From Nitratireductor aestuarii (GTDB lineage: Bacteria > Pseudomonadota > Alphaproteobacteria > Rhizobiales > Rhizobiaceae): DNA of 64,000 bases. Below are positions 8,864 through 15,684 of the stretch, in pieces. How positions within the stretch are numbered: position 1 is the stretch's first letter; every line of letters starts with the position of its first letter. The position numbers and the translations under genes are program-made. The DNA lies in the NCBI RefSeq assembly GCF_014641695.1, contig NZ_BMIF01000003.1, positions 290,410 through 354,409 of the forward strand. The letters are read 5' to 3'. The notes under the pieces are model-generated. The model made no database searches and was not told the DNA's origin. It was given only the letters and a program-made list of their open reading frames with translations.

Positions 8864-9877
8864 ATGAAGATGATCAAAACCCTTGCCGCTACCATCGGCC
8901 TTGCTGCCTTCACGATGGCCGCAATGCCCGCGATGGCAGAAACCACCATCAAGTTCGGCCACTTCCAGCCCGGCCGCATGGACCAGCCGAAGCACGCAGC
9001 TGCGATGGCCTTCAAGGCCTACGTTGAAGGTGCGACCGCCGGTGAGCTCAAGGTCGAAATCTACCCGGCCGGCCAGCTCGGCAACGAGTCGACCGTGATG
9101 GAAGGCCTGCAGCTCGGCACCATCGAGATGGCCGTTGTGCACGATGGCGGCATCGCCGGCACCTATGCGCCGGTCGAAGTCTTCTCGCTGCCTTACGCTT
9201 TCCCGAACCAGCAGGTTGCATGGAAGGTGTTCGATGGTCCGTTCCGCGACAAGTTCGCTGAGCAGATGCTGAACGAGACACAGATCCGCCTGATCGGCTT
9301 CGCCGACAACGGCCTGCGTCACTTCACCAACAACAAGCGTCCGATCAAGGCTCCGGCCGACCTGCAGGGCCTGCGCATGCGCGTTCAGCCGAGCCAGGTC
9401 TACGTTCGTCTGATGGAATCGCTCGGCGCCAGCGCCACCGCGATCTCCTGGGGCGAGCTGCCGACCGCTCTGGCTCAGGGCACGGTTGATGGCCAGGAAA
9501 ACGGCGTGACCAACATTCTCGCAGCCAGCCTGTATGAAAACCAGAACCACGTCACGCTCGACGGCCACGTCTACAGCGTGCACGCCTACATGGTCAGCGA
9601 CGCCTTCTGGCAGCAGCTGACGCCTGAGCAGCAGCAGGTTGTAAAGACCGGCACCGAGATCGCCATCGGCATCCATCGCGGCATGACTGCTGCGCAGGAC
9701 ATGAACGCCGGTTCGATCCTTGCCGAGAAGGGCATGACCGTTACGACCCTGACCCCAGCAGAAGTCGCTGCATTCCGTGAGCTGGCTCAGCCGGCAGTGC
9801 GCAGCTACCTCGAGGAGCAGGTTGGCGCCGAGCTCGTGAACGATCTTCTGACCGCCATCGAGGAGGCCGGTAAGTGA
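8864..9877 (+). CDS. TRAP transporter periplasmic substrate-binding protein (DctP family)
   Basis: A 337-residue secreted solute receptor with a signal peptide of 25 residues (cleavage after MPAMA). The mature protein starts ETTIKFGHF and carries the DctP pattern EIYPAGQLG, an Arg-containing RMRVQPSQVYVRLMESLGA segment where the conserved arginine normally contacts the substrate carboxylate, and WGELPTALAQGTVDGQEN. These features fit an organic-acid or sugar-acid ligand. An AGGGAGG ribosome site lies upstream of the ATG at 8864. The last four bases overlap the GTG of the dehydrogenase gene, linking transport and catabolism in one transcript. Confidence 0.95.
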   Translation: MKMIKTLAATIGLAAFTMAAMPAMAETTIKFGHFQPGRMDQPKHAAAMAFKAYVEGATAGELKVEIYPAGQLGNESTVMEGLQLGTIEMAVVHDGGIAGTYAPVEVFSLPYAFPNQQVAWKVFDGPFRDKFAEQMLNETQIRLIGFADNGLRHFTNNKRPIKAPADLQGLRMRVQPSQVYVRLMESLGASATAISWGELPTALAQGTVDGQENGVTNILAASLYENQNHVTLDGHVYSVHAYMVSDAFWQQLTPEQQQVVKTGTEIAIGIHRGMTAAQDMNAGSILAEKGMTVTTLTPAEVAAFRELAQPAVRSYLEEQVGAELVNDLLTAIEEAGK

Positions 9878-10872
9878 TTGCTGCCGATGCCATTGGCAAC
9901 AGCGAGGGCGGCCGGTCTCCGGTCGCCATCGTTGTGGATGCTGGCTACGACCAGCACACGATCGAGGAAGAAATTCTTCGGCCCTTCGGTTTTCAGGTGA
10001 TCGAGCGTGCCTGCCATGGCGATGCCGCTGCCGTCGTCAAGGCGGTGGCAGGTGCGGATGCCGTGCTGGTGCGCGAGAGCCCGATCACCGAGGAAGCGCT
10101 CGACGCCATGCCGAACTGTCGGGTGATCGTGCGCTATGGCGTCGGTGTGGACAATATCGACCGCGATGCCGCCGCGCGCCGCGGCATCTACGTCGCCAAT
10201 GTGCCGGACTACGGTGTGGAGGAGGTGAGCGATCAAACGCTGGCGCTCTTCTTCGCCGTTGTCCGCCGCGTTGCGACCCGCGACCGTGCGGTTCGTGAGG
10301 GCGCCTGGAATGTGTCCCGATCCGAACCCATGTACCGCATCGCTGGCCGCACGCTGGGCATCATCGGCTATGGCCGGATCGGTGCCGCATTCCACCGCAA
10401 GTGCTCGACCCTTGGGTTTGCACGCACGCTGGTGCACGACAGCAATGTCCATGAGCTGCCATTCGGCGCCGAGCATGTCGAGCTCGACGAGCTGATCGAG
10501 CAGGCGGATGTGATCTCGCTGCATGTGCCGCTGCGCCCGTCGACCCAGCACATCATTTCTCGCGAACGCATAGCGCGGATGCGTCCCGGGACGGTCGTTC
10601 TGAACACGTCCCGCGGCGGTCTGATAGATGAAGAGGCCCTAGCCGAGGCCCTGCACAGCGGGCATCTCGGAGGCGCGGGCATCGACGTCTATTCCAAGGA
10701 GCCGCCGCAGCGCGACCATCCGCTCTTTACGACGCCCAATACGGTCCTGTCGGACCACACCGCCTGGTATTCCGAGGCGAGTGTAAGCGAACTTCAGACA
10801 AAGGCCGCGCAGGAAGTCGCGCGTGTCTTTTCGGGCGGTGAACCCCTTCACTGGGTCAACCGCTGGTCCTGA
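9874..10872 (+). CDS. D-isomer-specific 2-hydroxyacid dehydrogenase (CtBP-like)
   Basis: A 332-residue NAD(P)-dependent dehydrogenase that interconverts a 2-hydroxyacid and a 2-oxoacid. The dinucleotide-binding motif GYGRIG is at 165-170, and the catalytic triad pattern is Arg247 (NTSRGG), Glu276 (SKEPP) and His295 (SDHTAW). The N-terminal substrate half includes VRYGVGVDNID at 86-96. Translation starts at a GTG overlapping the stop of the binding protein (GTGA). Coupling to a TRAP transporter suggests it oxidises the imported hydroxyacid, or reduces a derived keto acid. The substrate is not assignable from sequence; 3-phosphoglycerate, glyoxylate and other sugar-acid relatives share this fold. 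Confidence 0.9.
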   Translation: MIAADAIGNSEGGRSPVAIVVDAGYDQHTIEEEILRPFGFQVIERACHGDAAAVVKAVAGADAVLVRESPITEEALDAMPNCRVIVRYGVGVDNIDRDAAARRGIYVANVPDYGVEEVSDQTLALFFAVVRRVATRDRAVREGAWNVSRSEPMYRIAGRTLGIIGYGRIGAAFHRKCSTLGFARTLVHDSNVHELPFGAEHVELDELIEQADVISLHVPLRPSTQHIISRERIARMRPGTVVLNTSRGGLIDEEALAEALHSGHLGGAGIDVYSKEPPQRDHPLFTTPNTVLSDHTAWYSEASVSELQTKAAQEVARVFSGGEPLHWVNRWS

Positions 10873-10905
10873 CTTCCAACCACCAAGGAAAGGATTCCAA
10901 GAAAA

Positions 10906-11553
10906 ATGGATAAGAACCTGATTGAAGCATTCCGCCGCGTTGCGACGGCCTCGGTGGCAGACGCAGTCGACAAGATCTGCGGCAAGAAGGGGTACCTCGA
11001 TTCCGCGATTTGTCCGCGCACGAGTGAACGTAAGATTGCCGGTCCTGCCGTGACCGTGCTCGAAGGCTCGACCGAGGAGTTCGTTCCGCCGACCCACGCG
11101 CTGGAACTGATCGACGCAGCCGAGGAAGGCAGCGTCATGGTCATCTCCATCGGCGGCAACTCTGAAGTTGCTGTCTGGGGCGGCCTGATGACCGCTGGCG
11201 CCGTAGCCAACCGTCTCGAAGCCGCCGTTCTGGACGGCGCAGTTCGCGACATCACGGAAATCAAGCGCGACTTCGGCTTCCCGGTCTTCGCTCGCGCCGC
11301 TTCCCCGGGCACGACGCTCGGTCGCTTCAAGACGCTCGATTCGATGGTTCCGGTCACCATCGGTGATGTTACCATCAATCCGGGCGACATCGTCGTTGGC
11401 GATGTCGACGGCGTAGTTGTCGTGCCGAAGGAAAAGGCCGAGGAAGTGCTGGCCATGGCTCAGGAAATCGACCAGCGTGAAGCCGAGCAGGCCAAGCTGA
11501 TCATTGCCTCCGGCTCCCTCAAGGAGGGGCTGGCGAAATACGGACGGATCTAA
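10906..11553 (+). CDS. RraA-fold protein, probable HMG/CHA-type aldolase or oxaloacetate decarboxylase
   Basis: A 215-residue protein of the RraA/demethylmenaquinone-methyltransferase-like fold. It contains WGGLMTAGA at 91-99 and the DGAVRD segment at 110-115, whose Arg114 and Asp115 correspond to the catalytic Arg and divalent-metal Asp of 4-hydroxy-4-methyl-2-oxoglutarate aldolases. Databases often label such proteins regulators of RNase E, but the catabolic setting and intact aldolase residues make a metal-dependent retro-aldol cleavage or decarboxylation giving pyruvate more likely here. It lies 33 bases after the dehydrogenase gene with a purine-rich ribosome site (CCAAGGAAAGG). The true substrate is unknown. 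Confidence 0.85.
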   Translation: MDKNLIEAFRRVATASVADAVDKICGKKGYLDSAICPRTSERKIAGPAVTVLEGSTEEFVPPTHALELIDAAEEGSVMVISIGGNSEVAVWGGLMTAGAVANRLEAAVLDGAVRDITEIKRDFGFPVFARAASPGTTLGRFKTLDSMVPVTIGDVTINPGDIVVGDVDGVVVVPKEKAEEVLAMAQEIDQREAEQAKLIIASGSLKEGLAKYGRI

Positions 11554-11557
11554 CCTC

Positions 11558-12481
11558 ATGACGAAGCAATCGCCGGATATTGTCTGCCTGGGTGAACCGC
11601 TGGTCGAGTTCAACCAGATCAATGATCAGGGGCACTACCTGTTCGGTCATGGTGGCGACACCTCCAACTGTGCCATTGCGGCTGCCCGCGCTGGTGCATC
11701 GGTGGGCTACATCACCGCACTTGGGCAGGATGAATTCGGTGACAGCTTCATGCGCCTGTGGGCTGAAAACGGTGTCGACGCGAGCCAGGTCTCGCGTCGC
11801 GCCGATGCCCACACCGGTGTCTATTTTGTCACCCATGGCCCGGACGGACACGTCTTCTCCTATCTGCGGGCGGGCTCTGCTGCGAGCCGCATGACACCGG
11901 AGCAGCTGCCGCGCGACTACATCGCCGGTGCACGGGTGCTGCACGTCTCCGGGATTTCGATGGCAATCAGCGCATCTGCCGCTGACGCGGTATTCGAGGC
12001 AATCGAGATCGCACGAAACGCTGGCGTCCTCGTCTCATTCGACACGAACCTGCGCCTACGCCTCTGGCCGATCGAACGTGCCCGCGCGATCACCGAGGCG
12101 GCCATGAGGAAGTGCGACATCGCACTGCCGGGCCTGGAAGACGCAAACCAGCTCATCGGCGTCTCCGATCCGGACGTGATCGCCGATCACTACCTGGAAG
12201 GTGGCGCGAAGGTCGTGGCGCTCACACTGGGCCAGGAAGGTTGCCTCGTGGCAACGCCGGATGAGCGCCGCCGTGTGGCGGGTATCAAGGTCAAGGCGGT
12301 CGATGCCACGGCTGCAGGCGACACCTTCGACGGCAATTTCCTGGCGGAATACCTGCGCCACGGCGATCCGTTCGAGGCCGCCCGCTTCGCCAACGCAGCC
12401 GCTGCACTCTCCACGCAGGGTTATGGTGCAGTTGCGCCGATGCCCCGCCGCGAAGAGGTCGAAGCCGCACTGAAGGGTTGA
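11558..12481 (+). CDS. kdgK: PfkB-family sugar kinase, probable 2-dehydro-3-deoxygluconokinase
   Basis: A 307-residue ribokinase-superfamily protein. The N-terminal GEPLVEF and GGDTSNCAIAAARAG match KDG kinases, and the C-terminal PfkB motif is DATAAGDTFDGNF, containing the catalytic Asp of the GD pair (the usual GAGD reads AAGD). KDG kinase phosphorylates 2-keto-3-deoxygluconate on the way to KDPG. The ATG at 11558 is four bases after the RraA-like stop; an upstream in-frame start at 11504 would overlap that gene. No KDPG aldolase is encoded in the operon, so cleavage would be done elsewhere or the substrate differs from KDG. It is the last gene before a strong terminator. Confidence 0.85.
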   Translation: MTKQSPDIVCLGEPLVEFNQINDQGHYLFGHGGDTSNCAIAAARAGASVGYITALGQDEFGDSFMRLWAENGVDASQVSRRADAHTGVYFVTHGPDGHVFSYLRAGSAASRMTPEQLPRDYIAGARVLHVSGISMAISASAADAVFEAIEIARNAGVLVSFDTNLRLRLWPIERARAITEAAMRKCDIALPGLEDANQLIGVSDPDVIADHYLEGGAKVVALTLGQEGCLVATPDERRRVAGIKVKAVDATAAGDTFDGNFLAEYLRHGDPFEAARFANAAAALSTQGYGAVAPMPRREEVEAALKG

Positions 12482-12509
12482 TATCCTTCCCGGAACCGGG
12501 AAAATCTTG

Positions 12510-12541
12510 CACCGCAATCCTTCCGGGTTGCGGTGTTTTTT
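12510..12541 (+). terminator. Rho-independent terminator of the TRAP/catabolic operon
   Basis: CACCGCAATCC (12510-12520) pairs with GGGTTGCGGTG (12525-12535), with one wobble pair, around a TTCC loop, followed by six T residues (12536-12541). The T tract runs up to the stop codon of the convergent UdgX gene. Confidence 0.9.
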
Positions 12542-13982
12542 ATGCGGCAGCCACCCTCGTCACGGCCTGCATCGCTGCTGCGATGTCGGCGGCGAGTTCA
12601 AGGCGGATCTGCGCCTGGCGGGCCTTCTGCTGTTCGCGCAGGATGAAGGAAGGGTGCCAGGAGATCAGAACCGGTCCGCCATGAAGACCGGTTTCGATCG
12701 TTCCGCGTCGCCGTGACAGCGGGCCGCCATTGCTGGTTAGTGCGAAGGCGGCTGAGGCACCGAGCGCCATCGTGATCGTGGGCTTCACCATCCCGAGCTC
12801 AAGCCCCAGCCACCAGCGGCAGCGTTCGATCTCGCCGCGGTTGGGGTTCTGATGGATGCGCTTGCGCCCGCGCGGCGTGAACTTGAAGTGCTTCACCGCA
12901 TTCGTGAGCCAGACGGTTGATGGATCAAGCCCAGCATCTGCCATGATACCGTGTAGCAACTGTCCAGCCGGACCGACGAAGGGGCGGCCTGCAAGATCCT
13001 CTCGGTCGCCCGGCTGCTCGCCGACGATCATGATCCGGGCATTCGGGTTGCCTTTGCCCCAAACCGTCTGGGTCGCTGCCTCACATAGACCACAGCGTTG
13101 GCAATGCCGTGCCAGACGTTCGGCTTCTTCAAGATTGGAAGGCATCTCGTCTGGCAGCGCGAGCTTCTCGCGGTAGCGCGTCGACACGGCCGCAGCTCCA
13201 CGGCGCGGTTCGCTCGCGCCAGCCTCCCGCATGCGCTGAACGCGCTCTTCGGCATCCGCCAGCATGGAAGGGATGAGGCGGGTCTCCGGCAGGTTCTTCC
13301 AGTATTTCTGCGGCATTTCCGAGCGCATGGCATCGAGCTTGATGCGCGCCGGATTGAAGATATTGGCGAAGTATGTGGCCCAGAGCGCCTCGGAAGCGTC
13401 GTCCGGCAGGTCAGGCTTCGAACTGCCAGGCTCGAAGGTAAGTCGTCCCCCATGGAATCGGGCGGTGAGCCCCGGCGTGGCAATCAGCCAGTCCATGTCC
13501 GCGAAGCGCTTGGCGAAGAAATCCGCACCAGGCTCAAGCGTGTTGTGTTCGGGCTCGAACCACGCGCCGAAGCTGCGGCGCTCGCCTTCGGTCGGAAGCT
13601 CGCGAAAGCGGACAAAAGCGTGCATCTTGTGGATGTCGCGCCCAACAGACTTCGCCATGACACCAAGCCTGCGACCGAGCGGATCGGCTTGAGATAGTGC
13701 TGCTCGCTCACCCTTCGCGAGCCGCCACAAAGCTTCGTAGAGAAAAGAAAAACGCTCAGGTGCCGAATGCCAAACCACGGAACTCGCTATGCGGATGAAT
13801 TCCGGCGGCACATGAACCGCTTCCACCCCGGGTTCTGAGGGCAGGGACTGGTCCCCGAACAGATCATCGCCGCCGTTCCACGTAATCTTGTGAGGCGGAA
13901 TGCCATGGCTGATGGCCAGGCGGGCAGCATTGCGCCAAGCCTGCCACACGCCGAGCTGCGGCAAGGTGACGGAATAGGTCAT
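12540..13982 (-). CDS. udgX: DUF4130 - UdgX fusion: uracil-DNA-binding protein with an uncharacterised N-terminal domain
   Basis: A 480-residue two-domain protein. Residues 1 to about 250 match the DUF4130 type (probable DNA metabolism protein). Residues about 285-475 are a UdgX-type uracil-DNA glycosylase domain: Cys294, Cys297 and Cys388 are candidate iron-sulfur ligands, GEQPGD is at 321-326, the UdgX-specific loop reads RGRKRIHQNP at 371-380, and HPSF is at 443-446. In characterised UdgX the histidine of this loop (here His377) becomes covalently joined to the abasic site after uracil release, so the protein traps uracil-containing DNA rather than turning over. The gene overlaps the upstream radical SAM gene by four bases. 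The role of the DUF4130 part is unknown. Confidence 0.88.
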   Translation of the reverse strand: MTYSVTLPQLGVWQAWRNAARLAISHGIPPHKITWNGGDDLFGDQSLPSEPGVEAVHVPPEFIRIASSVVWHSAPERFSFLYEALWRLAKGERAALSQADPLGRRLGVMAKSVGRDIHKMHAFVRFRELPTEGERRSFGAWFEPEHNTLEPGADFFAKRFADMDWLIATPGLTARFHGGRLTFEPGSSKPDLPDDASEALWATYFANIFNPARIKLDAMRSEMPQKYWKNLPETRLIPSMLADAEERVQRMREAGASEPRRGAAAVSTRYREKLALPDEMPSNLEEAERLARHCQRCGLCEAATQTVWGKGNPNARIMIVGEQPGDREDLAGRPFVGPAGQLLHGIMADAGLDPSTVWLTNAVKHFKFTPRGRKRIHQNPNRGEIERCRWWLGLELGMVKPTITMALGASAAFALTSNGGPLSRRRGTIETGLHGGPVLISWHPSFILREQQKARQAQIRLELAADIAAAMQAVTRVAAA

Positions 13983-15208
13983 AGCAGCGTCAGCTGCTCT
14001 GGCGGAGGAGTGAAGCGGGCCCGCAGACCAGGGCTGTCTGTCAGCTGCCCCGGTGTCCAGTCAGGCGTCGTGATGAACGGCCGCGCCTTTTTCATCGATG
14101 CGCCGATGCGGATCAAGTCACCGAACCTGAGCAGTGCATGGCGCCGCGACTCGATGATGCGGTCGACGGTACGGACCCCGAACCCGGGAACCCGTAACAG
14201 CAGCTCGCGCGGCGCCACGTTGATGTCGAGCGGGAACACGGCCCGCTGCTTCAGTGCCCAGGCAAGCTTTGGATCCAGGTCGAGATCGAGATGGCCCTTG
14301 CGAGTTCCGACGGCAATTTCTTCGGATGAGAAGCCGTAGTAACGCATCAGCCAGTCTGCCTGGTAGAGCCGATGCTCGCGAACCAGCGGCGGCTTGATCA
14401 GGGGCAGGGCGGACGAGGCGTCCGGAATGGGACTGAAGGCGGAGTAATAAACGCGCTTGAGCTTATAGCCGCTATAAAGCCGCGTGGCGGTGTTGAGGAT
14501 CGACACGTCGTCGGCCCCGTCCGCACCGATGATCATCTGTGTGCTCTGGCCGGCAGGCGCAAACCGCTGCGACCTTCTGCCGGTATAGGTTTTTTCCTTC
14601 GCGCCTTCGCTTTCCACACGCACCTGCGCCATGGCGGCGCGGATCGTTTCCGGCCGCTTCTCCGGAGCAAGCTGCCTGAGACTTGCGTCCTGTGGCAGCT
14701 CCACGTTGATCGAAAGACGATCGGCCCAAAGCCCCGCCTCCTTGATCAATTCGGGCGAGGCATCCGGGATGGTCTTGAGGTGGATGTAGCCCTTGAATTG
14801 GTGCTGCTGGCGCAGCGTCCGCGCGATGCGCACCATGTCGGCCATGGTCTGGTCGGGTGAACGAATAATGCCGGAGGAGAGAAAAAGGCCTTCGATATAG
14901 TTCCTGCGATAAAACTCCAGCGTCAGCGTCACGACCTCTTCGACCGAGAACCGCGCCCGCTCCACGTTGCTCGACACGCGGTTGATGCAATAGGCGCAGT
15001 CGAAGATGCAGAAGTTCGTCATCAGGATCTTGAGCAGCGAGATGCACCGCCCGTCCGGCGTATAGGCGTGGCAGATGCCGCTGCCGCCGCTGGACCCGAT
15101 GCCGCCGTTGGTCGAGTTCCGTTTTTCGCCGCCGCTGGACGCGCAGGACGCGTCGTACTTGGCTGCGTCTGACAGGATCGCCAGCCGTTCTTTCAACGTT
15201 CGCTTCAT
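13979..15208 (-). CDS. Putative DNA modification/repair radical SAM protein (TIGR03916-like)
   Basis: A 409-residue protein. The radical SAM cluster motif Cys-x3-Cys-x2-Cys is CIFDCAYC at 67-74; further cysteines at 22, 46 and 55 lie in the conserved N-terminus (AAKYDASCASS, GICHAY, GRCISLL). Near the C-terminus, residues 333-356 (RVPGFGVRTVDRIIESR) form a helix-hairpin-helix of the kind that binds DNA non-specifically. The family is known to occur next to UDG/DUF4130 genes, but its reaction is undescribed as far as I know. A perfect GTTC-N7-GTTC LexA box overlaps the predicted promoter, so expression should rise on DNA damage. There is no ribosome site before the ATG, and the predicted transcript start is within a few bases of it, so the mRNA may be leaderless. 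Confidence 0.9.
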   Translation of the reverse strand: MKRTLKERLAILSDAAKYDASCASSGGEKRNSTNGGIGSSGGSGICHAYTPDGRCISLLKILMTNFCIFDCAYCINRVSSNVERARFSVEEVVTLTLEFYRRNYIEGLFLSSGIIRSPDQTMADMVRIARTLRQQHQFKGYIHLKTIPDASPELIKEAGLWADRLSINVELPQDASLRQLAPEKRPETIRAAMAQVRVESEGAKEKTYTGRRSQRFAPAGQSTQMIIGADGADDVSILNTATRLYSGYKLKRVYYSAFSPIPDASSALPLIKPPLVREHRLYQADWLMRYYGFSSEEIAVGTRKGHLDLDLDPKLAWALKQRAVFPLDINVAPRELLLRVPGFGVRTVDRIIESRRHALLRFGDLIRIGASMKKARPFITTPDWTPGQLTDSPGLRARFTPPPEQLTLL

Positions 15209-15214
15209 GACGAT

Positions 15215-15245
15215 GTTCTATAGTTGTTCTCATCAGAGAGTGCAA
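15215..15245 (-). promoter_or_regulatory. SOS promoter: LexA box over the radical SAM/udgX promoter
   Basis: On the plus strand GTTC (15215-15218) and GTTC (15226-15229) are separated by exactly seven bases, the alphaproteobacterial LexA consensus (GAAC-N7-GAAC read on the minus strand). On the minus strand a -35-like TTGCAC (15245-15240) and a -10-like TATAGA (15222-15217) are 17 bases apart, and the -10 lies inside the LexA box. The box ends six bases before the radical SAM start codon. LexA binding here would block initiation. Confidence 0.8.
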
Positions 15246-15277
15246 CCATCGGCAGGCAGCTAGGTTCCCCAGCCAAC

Positions 15278-15294
15278 TGAACAACGATTGTTCA
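15278..15294. repeat. 17-bp perfect palindrome, possible operator
   Basis: TGAACAACGATTGTTCA is a perfect inverted repeat with seven-base arms around CGA. It lies about 50 bases beyond the LexA box, upstream of the predicted radical SAM promoter. Its half-site GAACAAC is also the start of the LexA box read on the minus strand, but the symmetry (inverted, GAAC-N7-GTTC) differs from the direct-repeat LexA site. It could bind a TetR- or MarR-type dimer; no candidate regulator is adjacent. Confidence 0.5.
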
Positions 15295-15684
15295 TTTCGC
15301 TGAAACACACCAAGATCATTCACCGAACACATTATCTGCCGCTTGCCAATTCATGTTCCGGGCGCTATGTGCAGCTGCGGTAAGGCACTCACTTTATTGG
15401 CCTTATCCTGTTTCTGGGGGCAAATATTTTGTCTTTGAGCGTGCGCGGTACCGTCCGAGTGTGCAAGGTCATGCTGGCTAAGGGGTTGCCCTTAAATCGC
15501 CGCAACTGGCAACTAGCTCCCCCGCCACCACCGGGGCAGTGAAGGGGAGAATTTGATCTCTGATTGTATCATCAGGAATCATTAATTGAGCATCTCCGCC
15601 TCAACCTTTTCTCGTTCATGTCATTCATAGCACGGCGACTTATGTCGTTCGCCAAACTGCACTTCCTTAGAAAGTAGGAGCTCA
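15295..15684. other. Intergenic region upstream of opgG
   Basis: About 390 bases without a convincing gene. It must hold the opgG promoter, but I could not pick a clear -35/-10 pair. A short hairpin-forming segment (CGAC-TTAT-GTCG) lies near 15632, and GTAGGAG just before 15685 is the opgG ribosome site. No recognised riboswitch or RNA gene is seen. Confidence 0.5.
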
